Assembly (NCBI GenBank): GCA_963837005.1
Contig: CAWIMC010000018.1
Span: forward strand, 642,181 to 706,180
DNA length: 64,000 nucleotides
Direction: 5' to 3'
From: CALDTK01 sp963837005
GTDB lineage: Bacteria; Bacteroidota; Bacteroidia; Chitinophagales; Saprospiraceae
Below are positions 56,783 through 64,000 of the stretch, in pieces. A model generated the notes under the pieces. The model saw only the letters and a list, made by a program, of their open reading frames with translations. It did no database searches and was not told the origin of the DNA. Position 1 is the first letter of the stretch. Every line of letters starts with the position of its first letter. The position numbers were made by a program, and so were the translations under genes.

Positions 56783-56801
56783 GCACGTTTTGCCGAAAGG
56801 C
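56750..56801. repeat. Inverted pair of iterated elements at the end of the AbiEii-like gene
   Basis: Canonical copy on the minus strand (56750-56764) and swapped-stem copy on the plus strand (56787-56801), 22 bases apart and facing each other. Because their stems differ (GGC/GCC versus GCC/GGC), the pair forms a poorer long hairpin than the pair at 534-569, yet each mini-hairpin is intact. It lies between convergent genes. Confidence 0.85.
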
Positions 56802-56916
56802 GCCGCACACGAATGGCATTCCCTTTCGCTTTCCAGCCTGTCGCAGAAGCACCTAGAGGCCAGCCTGTTGTCAATGCCTGTCGCCGGCACCACTCGAAAG
56901 TGGTTGAATGCCCGCC

Positions 56917-57924
56917 CTACATCACGATCTCATTCTTTGCCCCAATCGCCGCCGGCAAATTCATCTCCTCCAGCATCTCCCGCATGTCGATCTCGATCGT
57001 GCGACTCAGGCTCGCCATGGGGATATCGTTCGGGCTGCCTTCAAAAGGATTCTCTGTGGCCTCGCCGACGCGCTCTAGCGACGTGAATACCCAACCCACT
57101 ACCACCGTAAACGGGATCGTGAGCCAAACGGCGTACTCGCCGAGCCCCGCAAACTGGTCGAGCATCCCGAAGGGCAGCAGGATGGACAGGAGCCACACGA
57201 AAAAGAGATTGATGGACGTGAATTGCCGTGGGTAAGGGAAGTTCTTGATGCGCTCGGCCTTGCCCTGGTGCGTGTAAAAGTCCTTGATCACCGACAGCAG
57301 CTGCACATAGGGATACTCCGCAATCCAGCCGTTGGCGTGGAGTTCCTTCAGCTCGGCGGACTGGAGGGCGAGGAGCTGGGTGGCGCGATTCTGCTTGGCA
57401 AGGACGTAAGTAGCATCGGCAGTCGTGAGGTAGGGGGCCATGTCCGTCTCGAGGGTGCTGGTCCATTCGGGTACGGTGTAGTGCTCACCGAACTTGACGT
57501 TGTACGATTTCGCCATGTTCTCCCAGGGCTTGCGCGCACGGAGCTGGTAACGTAGTGCCGTGAGCCAGGCAATGTGGCGGTGGTTGAGCCGCAGATGCAC
57601 GGCGCGCGCGCGCTCGGTATCGCCGCCCGGCTCGATGACATAATCGCGGGAGGCCACGCCCCAGAAGCGACTATCATTCACGATCGCCCCCCAGATCTGG
57701 CGCGCCTCCCAGAGCCGGTTGTAGGTCTGCGTGTTGCGAAAGCCCGCGATGAAGGCTGCGGCCGTACCCACGAGCGCCACGGGCACCCACGGAATCACGA
57801 TCCATGTAACGCCAAACACCGCGTACAGCACCGTCGGTATGGCGGCGATAACGACGAGGACCGCGAGGTTACCACTCGTCCATTTTAAAAAGGTAAATAG
57901 TGGATAATGGGTACCGATGTGCAT
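56917..57924 (-). CDS. Bestrophin-family (RFP-TM) chloride channel protein
   Basis: 335 residues from ATG 57924 (MHIGTHYPLFTFLKWTSGNL). Bacterial bestrophin blocks: VPVALVGTAAAFIAGFRNTQTYNRLWEARQIWGAIVNDSR, LLALQSAELKELHANGWI and FPYPRQFTSINLFFVWLLSILLPFGMLD. The end is VGEATENPFEGSPNDIPMASLSRTIEIDMREML, a typical acidic (D/E)NPF segment. Bestrophins are pentameric anion channels, sometimes cation-selective in bacteria. It lies 14 bases behind a K+ channel gene in the same direction, so the two channels are probably co-expressed. Confidence 0.9.
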   Translation of the reverse strand: MHIGTHYPLFTFLKWTSGNLAVLVVIAAIPTVLYAVFGVTWIVIPWVPVALVGTAAAFIAGFRNTQTYNRLWEARQIWGAIVNDSRFWGVASRDYVIEPGGDTERARAVHLRLNHRHIAWLTALRYQLRARKPWENMAKSYNVKFGEHYTVPEWTSTLETDMAPYLTTADATYVLAKQNRATQLLALQSAELKELHANGWIAEYPYVQLLSVIKDFYTHQGKAERIKNFPYPRQFTSINLFFVWLLSILLPFGMLDQFAGLGEYAVWLTIPFTVVVGWVFTSLERVGEATENPFEGSPNDIPMASLSRTIEIDMREMLEEMNLPAAIGAKNEIVM

Positions 57925-57938
57925 GTAGGACAGGAGTT

Positions 57939-58613
57939 TTAAGCGTCCGGACGGGCCGTGAATTTGCTGATGAGAATGCCGACGAGCACGACGGCGTAAA
58001 ATTGACTCACGATCCCGAAGACCGACACGATGAGCCGGACCGTGTGCGTGGTCGGGGCCATGTCCCCGAAACCGATCGACGTGATGGCGATAGAGCTGAA
58101 GTACACAAGGTCCATATAGGTCGCTGCCGGACTCGACAAATCGATGTTGGAAATGATCTCGCCCTGCGAATACACAAAGGCTTGCAGCAAGAAGGTCGAT
58201 ATCTCGACCAGCAGTAGATAGCCACAAATAGATGCCGAGATAATATCGCTATCGATGTACGAAGGCTTGACTAAGTGGCGCAACACTTCCACGAGCAAGA
58301 GGCCGAAAAAGACGCAGTAAAAGCCACTCAGCCACATCATATACCCTGGTATCCCCCCGAGGAAGGGCAGTCCGATTGGGAAGGCAATCGCCAGTGTAGC
58401 CGACAACCCGTAGATCACCTGCGTCTCGCGCGCCGCCCCGAGGAAGATCCCGACGCTCGCCAGGCCAATCACGACCATGTTGACGGGCCAGAGGATACTT
58501 TCGTAAAAACGCAGGTCGGCCACGAAGATCCCGACGTACAGGTGAACGAAGAGCGCCCCGAGGAGCAGTTCGTACTTCCAGGCGTCGAGGGTGTGGGTGA
58601 GGTGGCGGGTCAC
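57939..58613 (-). CDS. Two-pore-helix potassium channel-like protein
   Basis: About 224 residues if the GTG at 58613 is the start (VTRHLTHTLDAWKYELLLGAL); a TTG at 58646 would overlap the upstream gene. Roughly six membrane segments; the last two frame the pore with filter AITSIGFGDMAPTTHTVR (SIGFGD). The preceding helices (YESILWPVNMVVIGLASVGIFLG...) resemble those of the 1.8-kb K+ channel only in layout. With the bestrophin gene it forms a small ion-channel operon. Confidence 0.8.
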   Translation of the reverse strand: MTRHLTHTLDAWKYELLLGALFVHLYVGIFVADLRFYESILWPVNMVVIGLASVGIFLGAARETQVIYGLSATLAIAFPIGLPFLGGIPGYMMWLSGFYCVFFGLLLVEVLRHLVKPSYIDSDIISASICGYLLLVEISTFLLQAFVYSQGEIISNIDLSSPAATYMDLVYFSSIAITSIGFGDMAPTTHTVRLIVSVFGIVSQFYAVVLVGILISKFTARPDA

Positions 58614-58626
58614 GGCTGCAAGATGC

Positions 58627-58956
58627 TCATCCCTTCCCCTGCCCAATCGCCAACTTCGAAATCTTCCCTTCGCTCGTCACCTCAAACCGGAAAAACACTT
58701 TGAAGTCCCCCCACTGCTCACTGTGGAAATCACCGTACACATAGCGCCCGTCTTCGGCCACGCGCTCGATGCTCGTGAAGGTTTCGTCGCCGATGGCGCT
58801 GTCGGTGAAGGAGGCGAAATCACGCGGCTTACCGTCATCCGTGAAGACGACATCCTCGGTGAAGAGCGCCGCCCACGCGACTTTATCGCCGGCCTGCAGG
58901 GCGTCGACGGCGGCGCGGGCAGTGGGGTTGGTGATTTGGGTAGTGGAAATGGACAT
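58627..58956 (-). CDS. SnoaL/NTF2-like small protein
   Basis: 109 residues. ITNPTARAAVDALQAGDKVAWAALFTEDVVFTDDG is the usual NTF2-like cone fold start, followed by GDETFTSIERVAEDGRYVYG and FFRFEVTSEGKISKLAIGQG. Such proteins are enzymes or small-ligand binders; catalytic residues cannot be assigned. It lies between the DoxX-like gene (46 bases upstream) and the K+ channel, and is likely part of the AraC-linked cluster. Confidence 0.75.
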   Translation of the reverse strand: MSISTTQITNPTARAAVDALQAGDKVAWAALFTEDVVFTDDGKPRDFASFTDSAIGDETFTSIERVAEDGRYVYGDFHSEQWGDFKVFFRFEVTSEGKISKLAIGQGKG

Positions 58957-59002
58957 GGCGGGATCGTTTGATGGAATGGTTGAATGCTCGTCCTGGCGAA
59001 GG

Positions 59003-59356
59003 CTAGCTCCGTAGCGGGTGCGCGAGGTAGATCAGCAACAGATTGAGGGCCAGGAAGGGCAGTTCCAGGGCCGCTCCGCGCAAATTATGGAGCGAGAGCT
59101 GCACGCAGGCCAATAACAGGATCGTGGCGGCCATCAAGAAGTTGCCGGCGAAAAAGGTCCGCGGGATCAAGATCAAGACGGCGCTCAGGAGCGTGGCCGC
59201 GCCGACGATCGTCGCCAATGGGATGCCGGGCGCCCAGCGCTCGAGCAAGCCCACGAGTTCGGCCTTACCCGAGAGAATGGCCCACCCTTGCTTGATGCCC
59301 ATGAAGGCCACGAACAGCAGCAGGGCGCCGGAGAGGAGTTTAGCGAATGGCGGCAT
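59003..59356 (-). CDS. DoxX-like small membrane protein
   Basis: 117 residues from ATG 59356 (MPPFAKLLSGALLLFVAFMG). Four membrane helices with short loops (IKQGWAILSGKAELVGLLER, ATIVGAATLLSAVLILIPRTFFAGN, LMAATILLLACVQ, ELPFLALNLLLIYLA). This is the layout of DoxX/DoxD-family proteins, which link to quinone or redox stress functions in other organisms. Its role here is unknown. It lies 71 bases behind the SDR gene. Confidence 0.65.
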   Translation of the reverse strand: MPPFAKLLSGALLLFVAFMGIKQGWAILSGKAELVGLLERWAPGIPLATIVGAATLLSAVLILIPRTFFAGNFLMAATILLLACVQLSLHNLRGAALELPFLALNLLLIYLAHPLRS

Positions 59357-59427
59357 AGCGAAAGAGTAGAGCCCGTGACGCGGGACTGCTCCCGCGTCAC
59401 GGTTATCACGTGGAGGAATTATATCAT

Positions 59428-60183
59428 CTACTTGGTGGTATACCCGCCATTGGCGAGAATGGTCTGCCCCGTAATCCACCAGCCGTCGGTAGCGAGGAAG
59501 GTCACGATTGGCACGATATCCTCGATCTGCGTGAGCTGCCCGCCCATACCCTGGGATTTATGGTAGGCCACCGCCGGGGCGCTCTCCTGGCCGTAAAAAA
59601 AGGGCGTGTCCATCGGCCCAGGTCCTATCGCCGTCACGGAGATGCCACGCTCCGAGAACTCCTTGGCCGCCGCGCGGGTGTAGTGCTCAACGGGAGCCTT
59701 GGCCCCGGCGTAGGTGGAGTAGTAGCTCGTAAACGCGCCGAGCAGCGAGGTCACGATCGAGATAATCTTCCCGTCGTCGGCCAGGGTGCGCCCGGCTTCC
59801 TGAATGAAGTGAAAGGCAGCTTTCGAGTTGATGGCCGACATCTGGTCGAATTCCTCCTCGGTAACCTCGACCATCGACTTCTTCAGCACCATGCCCGCCG
59901 TGTTGACGGCCACGTCCACGCGGCCGTAGCGCTCGCCGGCGGCGGCGAAAAGGGCCGCGTTTGCGGACTGGGACGTGAGGTCGAGTTGGATCGACGAGGC
60001 CGTGCCCCCGAGATCTTCGATGGCCTGGACGGTCGCGGCTGCGTCGCCAGCCGAGCTGTCGCTGTGGTAGTGGACGAGGACTTTAGCGCCGTGCTTGGCG
60101 ACTTCGCGACTGATGAGGCCGCCGAGGTTCTTGGCGCCGCCGGCAACGACGACGACCTTGTCCTTCAGTGATATCTTACCCAT
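59428..60183 (-). CDS. Short-chain dehydrogenase/reductase (SDR)
   Basis: 251 residues from ATG 60183 (MGKISLKDKVVVVAGGAKNL). The cofactor loop is GGAKNLGG. VAVNTAGMVLKKSM stands for the NAG motif. The catalytic pair Tyr-x-x-x-Lys is in SYYSTYAGAKAPVEHYTRAAA with Ser just upstream (SIVTSLLGAF). GPGPMDTPFF and the C-terminal TGQTILANGGYTTK complete a classical SDR. Substrate unknown. The AraC-type regulator gene is immediately upstream on the same strand (96 bases), and this enzyme is its probable target. Confidence 0.92.
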   Translation of the reverse strand: MGKISLKDKVVVVAGGAKNLGGLISREVAKHGAKVLVHYHSDSSAGDAAATVQAIEDLGGTASSIQLDLTSQSANAALFAAAGERYGRVDVAVNTAGMVLKKSMVEVTEEEFDQMSAINSKAAFHFIQEAGRTLADDGKIISIVTSLLGAFTSYYSTYAGAKAPVEHYTRAAAKEFSERGISVTAIGPGPMDTPFFYGQESAPAVAYHKSQGMGGQLTQIEDIVPIVTFLATDGWWITGQTILANGGYTTK

Positions 60184-60279
60184 GTTTGTGGTGGTTTTAG
60201 CTTGGGCGCAAAGGTGCCCGAGTGTCCTGCCGCCACCGTTGTGCATCCTGCGGCGCGTGTTGTACATCCGCCCGAATCC

Positions 60280-61194
60280 TTACCCCAGGCGCTGCGCCCG
60301 TCGGTAGCCGGAGGCCGTCTCCCCAGTGTGTTTCTTGTAGAAATTGCTGAAGTGCGCAGTGTCGGTGAAGCGGAGTTTGTCGGCAATCTCCTTGACGCTC
60401 AGGCTACTATTCCGCAGGTATGCCTGCGCCTGGCTCACGGTCTTCTCGGAGAGCCACCGCGATACGGGCTTACCGGTCTTCGAGCTGATCACCTCACCGA
60501 AGTAGCCCGCCGAAAGGTGCTGCGCGCTCGCGTAGTCCTGCGCCTGGAAGTGGACTTCTGCCTGCCCACCGGCGAGGTCACGATGGTGCGCCTCCAGGTC
60601 TGCCTTGAAGCGTCGCACGATCTCGGAGCCGCGATCGCCCTCTTCCAGCGGGGCGTAATCTTCCCAGAACGCCTCCTTGATCCGGAACAGCAGCACCGAC
60701 AGTAGGTGTCCAATCATCTGGTAGCGGTAAGCAGAGTCCCCTGCATACACGCGCGCCATCTCGTGGTAGAGCCGCTCGATCTCCGCGAAGGGCTCCGGCG
60801 CCAGCGTGAGCGGGGGCACGGTCTCGGCCAGTAAAAAGGGAAAAGCCCGGAAGAGATCGGCCCGACAAAACTCCTTCAAGAAAGCCTCGTCGGCCGTCAC
60901 GAGATAAGCGCTCGACAGTTCGTGAAAGGTGAAAGCCTTAAGGTGCCCGGGGTTGGTGAAGTAGATGGTGCGGTCGCCGTAGTCGAAGGTCCGCGCATCC
61001 GTGGTGTAGTTGCCGCGCCCGCCCGATACGAAGATGAACGAATAGTAGTCCGTCCGAAACACTGGTGAGGTATATGGAATCTCAGGGTGGAGTTCCAGCA
61101 GATCATCGATCGAGAAGCCAGCCGCCTGCTCGAAGGGCCGCCCGAGCGCGGCATACAGGTCCGCCACGCGGGGGTAGTAGGGAATGGAGGTCAT
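60280..61194 (-). CDS. AraC-family transcriptional regulator
   Basis: 304 residues. An N-terminal cupin-like sensing domain (YYSFIFVSGGRGNYTTDART, YGDRTIYFTNPGHLKAF) is followed by the double HTH: QDYASAQHLSAGYFGEVISSKTGKPVSRWL and LRNSSLSVKEIADKLRFTDTAHFSNFYKKHTGETASGYRRA. This is full length for the family. It is oriented with the SDR, DoxX-like, NTF2-like and channel genes downstream and probably regulates some of them. An iterated element (61203-61217) lies 8 bases before its start codon. Confidence 0.92.
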   Translation of the reverse strand: MTSIPYYPRVADLYAALGRPFEQAAGFSIDDLLELHPEIPYTSPVFRTDYYSFIFVSGGRGNYTTDARTFDYGDRTIYFTNPGHLKAFTFHELSSAYLVTADEAFLKEFCRADLFRAFPFLLAETVPPLTLAPEPFAEIERLYHEMARVYAGDSAYRYQMIGHLLSVLLFRIKEAFWEDYAPLEEGDRGSEIVRRFKADLEAHHRDLAGGQAEVHFQAQDYASAQHLSAGYFGEVISSKTGKPVSRWLSEKTVSQAQAYLRNSSLSVKEIADKLRFTDTAHFSNFYKKHTGETASGYRRAQRLG

Positions 61195-61272
61195 GTGGGG
61201 AGAGCTTTCGCCAAAACCTGCCGCACAGGAGGTAATGGCCTAACGGGGAAGCTATGGCAGCTTCATCGAGCC

Positions 61273-62064
61273 CTAACCCCCCTCCCCCAAATACAAGTCC
61301 GGATAATTCAAAAACCCCTTCGTAATCCGATAATGCTCCGTGCTCTCATAATCCGTCGCCTCCATACCCTCGGCGGTGATCTCGTAGAGGCGTGCACCGC
61401 GCAGACCCATCAGCACCGGGGAGTGCGTCGCGATGATGAACTGGGAGTTGAGCCGCGCGAGGTGATCGCGGATTGTCTGCATGAGCATCAGTTGCTTGGC
61501 GGGCGACAGGGCGGCCTCGGGCTCGTCGAACAGGTAGATCCCGCGACCGCGCACGCGCTGGGCGATGATCTGGAGGTAGGCCTCGCCGTGGGAGAAGGCG
61601 TGGAGGTCCTGGCCGTACTTCTTATTCATCTCGTAGCGCGCGTAGTTCTGCCCGCGCTCCATCTCGCGGATAATGTGCTCCGGGACCTCGCCCTCGAGTT
61701 CGCGCCACTCGCTGCGGATGGCGGCCGTGTTTTGGCGTAAGCCGGACAAGTATTCGGAGAAGTCTTCCGCGCGGAAGAAGAAGCCGACGTCGCGGTCCAT
61801 GCCGCGTTCGAGTTGCAGCTGCGGGGCGAGCGCTCGTGCGGCGGCGAAGTCCTCGCGACCGTAGCCGGCGCCCGACATGTTGGCCAGCCCGAGGCGCACG
61901 GCGAGTGTCTCGAGCAAAGTCGACTTCCCCGTCCCATTGTCGCCGACGAGGAAGGTGACGGGGGCGGATAGGTCGAGGTCGCGGGCGTGGCGGATGGCCG
62001 GGACGTTATAGGGGAAGGGGTGGGTGCGGTCGAGGTCGAGCGAGAGGCGGGTGACGTAGGGCAT
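61273..62064 (-). CDS. ABC/SMC-like AAA ATPase (RecF/OLD-type single-domain)
   Basis: 263 residues. Walker A FLVGDNGTGKSTLLETLAV; an ABC-type signature region is weak (SHGEAYLQIIAQRV). Walker B is GIYLFDEPEAALSP and the H-loop is FIIATHSPVLMG. No nuclease domain is attached. Such standalone ATPases occur beside toxin or defence genes. It follows the RelE-like gene by 11 bases, which suggests a three-gene operon. A second copy of its last 60 codons lies at 54.1 kb, so this region has been duplicated or moved. Element 61729-61743 (GTAA loop) is read GLRQN. Confidence 0.85.
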   Translation of the reverse strand: MPYVTRLSLDLDRTHPFPYNVPAIRHARDLDLSAPVTFLVGDNGTGKSTLLETLAVRLGLANMSGAGYGREDFAAARALAPQLQLERGMDRDVGFFFRAEDFSEYLSGLRQNTAAIRSEWRELEGEVPEHIIREMERGQNYARYEMNKKYGQDLHAFSHGEAYLQIIAQRVRGRGIYLFDEPEAALSPAKQLMLMQTIRDHLARLNSQFIIATHSPVLMGLRGARLYEITAEGMEATDYESTEHYRITKGFLNYPDLYLGEGG

Positions 62065-62075
62065 GGGGTGGGCTA

Positions 62076-62384
62076 TCAGAAATCCGAAAGTCGAGCTTTT
62101 TCAGCGGCCTCGTGGACGACATCGTCGATGACTAATTCCGTATCGCTTATGCGGTAGAAGAAATAGTATTTCCACACCAGCAGCTGCCGATACTCGTAAC
62201 CATTCTCTTCGTCAACCAGTATCACCGGGGAGATTTCGGGGAAGCGCAGGCGAGCTTGCAACGACCGCTGGACGTCGGCGCGGAAATCACTCGTGTCGTC
62301 GGTGTCGAACGTGATCGCGTAGTAGACCAGCGCTTCCGAGTAGCCTTCCCGGCCGCCCTCGGCGAAGCGGTAAGTGAGACTCAT
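62076..62384 (-). CDS. RelE/ParE-like toxin candidate
   Basis: 102 residues: GYSEALVYYAITFDTDDTSDFRADVQRSLQARLRFPEISP, then the strand pair NGYEYRQLLVWKYYFFYRISD and the end ELVIDDVVHEAAEKA. This order (two helices, beta sheet with Arg/Tyr, V-H-x-x-R/A end) is that of ParE/RelE folds, which poison gyrase or cut mRNA at the ribosome. It overlaps the upstream gene by four bases. Toxicity is inferred, not shown. Confidence 0.65.
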   Translation of the reverse strand: MSLTYRFAEGGREGYSEALVYYAITFDTDDTSDFRADVQRSLQARLRFPEISPVILVDEENGYEYRQLLVWKYYFFYRISDTELVIDDVVHEAAEKARLSDF

Positions 62385-62788
62385 CGTCGAGCGCGCTTGA
62401 CCGCCGCGTCTGCGTAAGCGAAAGCTTCTTCTTCTGTGTAACGAACGTCGGATCGGGCGCTGTTCGCTATACGGTCTCTAATCTCCTGCGCCGTCCTCAT
62501 CGGCGGGGGCGGCAAGTCTGCCTCGGTAGTACCTTCGGGTAGGGCATAGGCACTCGGATTGGACGGTACCCAAGCGTCAATCTTTGGTTGCTCTTCCGCT
62601 ACCGGCGTTTCTTCGCTTGCAGGTGTGTCCATCGCGGGTTTCAACTCCCGCAAGACGGCCAGCGCAGCCCGCAGGGCCATGGGCGAGGACTCGCCGGCGA
62701 GCGTAATGAGTTCGCTGCGGAGGGTCTCGGCGGCGGGCACGGCAGTGGCTTCGGTGACTTTGGGGGCTGGGGGCGCTGTGGTCGTCAT
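62381..62788 (-). CDS. Antitoxin candidate upstream of the RelE/ParE-like gene
   Basis: 135 residues from ATG 62788 (MTTTAPPAPKVTEATAVPAA). The low-complexity Ala/Pro N-terminus is followed by a helix (LRSELITLAGESSPMALRAALAVLREL) and a C-terminal segment (MRTAQEIRDRIANSARSDVRYTEEEAFAYADAAVKRARR) that looks like a toxin-wrapping antitoxin tail. No DNA-binding motif is obvious. It is longer than typical ParD/RelB. ATGA-type overlap with the next gene supports the pairing. An iterated element lies 39 bases before the start. Confidence 0.55.
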   Translation of the reverse strand: MTTTAPPAPKVTEATAVPAAETLRSELITLAGESSPMALRAALAVLRELKPAMDTPASEETPVAEEQPKIDAWVPSNPSAYALPEGTTEADLPPPPMRTAQEIRDRIANSARSDVRYTEEEAFAYADAAVKRARR

Positions 62789-62910
62789 GGCCACTAAGGT
62801 AAGCGCTCTCCGCGACGCGCCCATACGGCTTTCGCCAAAACGATCACGCATCCCTCCGCCCGGTCGGACTGCTAAGCTTTGGGCCCGGCTGCCGTGTTGC
62901 GGTCAAACGC

Positions 62911-63951
62911 CTACTCGAACAGTGCTTCCAAGCCCAAACTCCCCACCGGCACCGCAAACACGTCCCAGGGCGTGTACGCGTACGCCTCCCGATCGAGCAA
63001 GTAACACTTCCCGAAGTACAGCGTCTCCCCGTCCGGCGAGACGTACGGCCCGGCCTCCTCGTGGACGGAGTTGACCCGCGCCAGGGCCACGGCGCGCGAC
63101 CAGCCCCCGGCGCTGGTCCGCCTGCTCACGTACAGGTCCTCCCCGCCCTCGCCGCCGGGGGCGCCGTAGCTGCTGAAGAACAGGTAGCGGCCGTCGGGCG
63201 TGAGGGCCGGTCCGCCGACGGCGAAGCGGGGGTCCGCGAAGAGGCCGTCGACGGGTCGGGGGTCGACGAGATTGTCGGTGGCGTCGCGGCGGTAGGCGTA
63301 GAGGCGGGTGGCGGTGTCGCCGCGGTTTTGGGTGGAGACGTAGAAGGTCTCGTCGTCGAGGCTCGCGACGGCGCTGACGTTGCCGAGGGGCCACTCTTCC
63401 CCCTCTCGCTGGACCTGATTAAAGCTCGGCGGTAGGGGTTCGGGGTCGGACCAGGGACGAGTGACACTGGTGCGCCGCGTGACCCAGAGATTCATGTCGA
63501 AGTTGCCGAGGTTGGGTCGGCCGGGGATGGGGCGCTCGGAGCCGAAGTAGCCGGTGAGGCCGTCGCGGGTGAGGTAGGGGTTTTCGTCGCGATCAGTCGA
63601 GAAGGACGCGAGGCGTGGAGACGCGTCGTCGGGACCGTCGAGGACGTAGATCTTCTGCTTCTCGCCGGGGAGGCGGCGCCAGAAGTAGGTTTCTCGAGGG
63701 GCGGTTCGGCTGTCGCCAAAACCGGTGAGTAGGAGTCCGCCCTCGTCGTGTTCGGGAGTGGAAACGAGGCCGGGGCGGTAGCGGGTGGCGGTGTCGGCGC
63801 TGATCCGTGCGCTAGTAACGGGACCCGAGATCGCGGCGGCGGGACGGGTTTTGGCGCAAGCCGTCAACAGCAGGCAGAGGGGCAGTGTGTACGTCGCCAG
63901 CAGGCACGAAAGCGGCGAACGGTAGCACGTTGCGGTTTTTAGACAATGCAT
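62911..63951 (-). CDS. PD40 beta-propeller lipoprotein (TolB-like)
   Basis: 346 residues. Lipobox LLLTAC (Cys32). WD40-like/PD40 repeats: YLTRDGLTGYFGSERP, VSAVASLDDETFYVSTQN, PALTPDGRYLFFSSYG, PYVSPDGETLYFGKCYL. The fold is a six-bladed propeller of the kind found in TolB and OmpA-associated proteins; function here is unknown. Elements with GCAA (63848-63862, overlapping the codons after the lipid Cys, CAKTRP) and GACA (63708-63722) loops are present. No partner gene is visible before the window ends. Confidence 0.75.
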   Translation of the reverse strand: MHCLKTATCYRSPLSCLLATYTLPLCLLLTACAKTRPAAAISGPVTSARISADTATRYRPGLVSTPEHDEGGLLLTGFGDSRTAPRETYFWRRLPGEKQKIYVLDGPDDASPRLASFSTDRDENPYLTRDGLTGYFGSERPIPGRPNLGNFDMNLWVTRRTSVTRPWSDPEPLPPSFNQVQREGEEWPLGNVSAVASLDDETFYVSTQNRGDTATRLYAYRRDATDNLVDPRPVDGLFADPRFAVGGPALTPDGRYLFFSSYGAPGGEGGEDLYVSRRTSAGGWSRAVALARVNSVHEEAGPYVSPDGETLYFGKCYLLDREAYAYTPWDVFAVPVGSLGLEALFE

Positions 63952-64000
63952 TGGCGGACGTGTTGAGTGGGACGCTAAAGGTAGATGTCCGCCGCGGGCC

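Noticed and set aside
30060..62420. Hairpins GGCGAAAGC(G), GCCGAAAGGC and AGCGAAAGCT at about 30070, 52316 and 62410 as further copies
   Set aside because: They have the stem-loop but lack the 5' TTTT, so they were not counted.

Overview
The window looks like a GC-rich chromosome segment of a Bacteroidota bacterium, most likely a Saprospiria/Lewinella-like lineage, though a Rhodothermia-like one is possible. The evidence is SusC/SusD proteins, several secreted proteins with type IX secretion (T9SS) C-terminal sorting domains, lipoproteins with Bacteroidota-style acidic +2 regions, zapA-rny synteny and TAnnTTTG-type -7 boxes. No rRNA, tRNA or CRISPR array was seen.

Layout. 1-6.8 kb: vapC toxin, small secreted proteins, a K+ channel, a class IV aminotransferase, a T9SS protein, a dead glyoxalase-like gene and an LpxR-like outer-membrane enzyme. 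6.9-14 kb: htpG, a zinc-ribbon membrane protein, two pseudogene tails meeting head-on (a DUF4143 ATPase and trpB2), zapB-like/zapA/rny, a minisatellite and a Na+/Ca2+ exchanger. 14-27 kb: T9SS proteins (one frameshifted), a large subtilase, a fused 2-oxoacid dehydrogenase E1, a REP-associated tyrosine transposase (RAYT) beside a 29-bp inverted repeat, and ileS behind a possible Ile-codon attenuator. 27-46 kb: an OmpA lipoprotein, then a hybrid propeller/HTH regulator and a probable beta-1,2-glucan utilisation locus (GH144-like, surface binding protein, second GH144-like, GH3, SusC, SusD). 46-54 kb: sulfatase, two YHYH-domain proteins, and a DUF234-type ATPase behind operator-like repeats. 54-64 kb: an IS3 remnant fused to a copied ATPase tail, a broken AbiE-like pair, bestrophin/K+ channel genes, a short-chain dehydrogenase with an AraC regulator, a toxin-antitoxin plus AAA ATPase operon, and a PD40 lipoprotein.

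The most striking signal is a short element repeated about 50 times, on both strands, inside genes in every frame and between genes. It is GTTTT followed by a 3-bp stem closed by a tetraloop (canonical GTTTTGGCGAAAGCC). The stem covaries (GGC/GCC, GCC/GGC, AGC/GCT, GGT/ACC, CAC/GTG) and the loop stays GNNA (GAAA, GCAA, GTAA, GGAA, a few GACA/GGCA). That pattern points to selection for a folded single strand. The density, about one per 1.25 kb, is like a DNA uptake sequence. The RAYT gene in the window is an alternative or additional partner.

A second theme is damage. At least seven otherwise well-conserved genes, including essential ileS, carry single-base frameshifts or an in-frame stop. Sequencing or assembly error is therefore a serious alternative to real decay and should be excluded before calling any of them a pseudogene.
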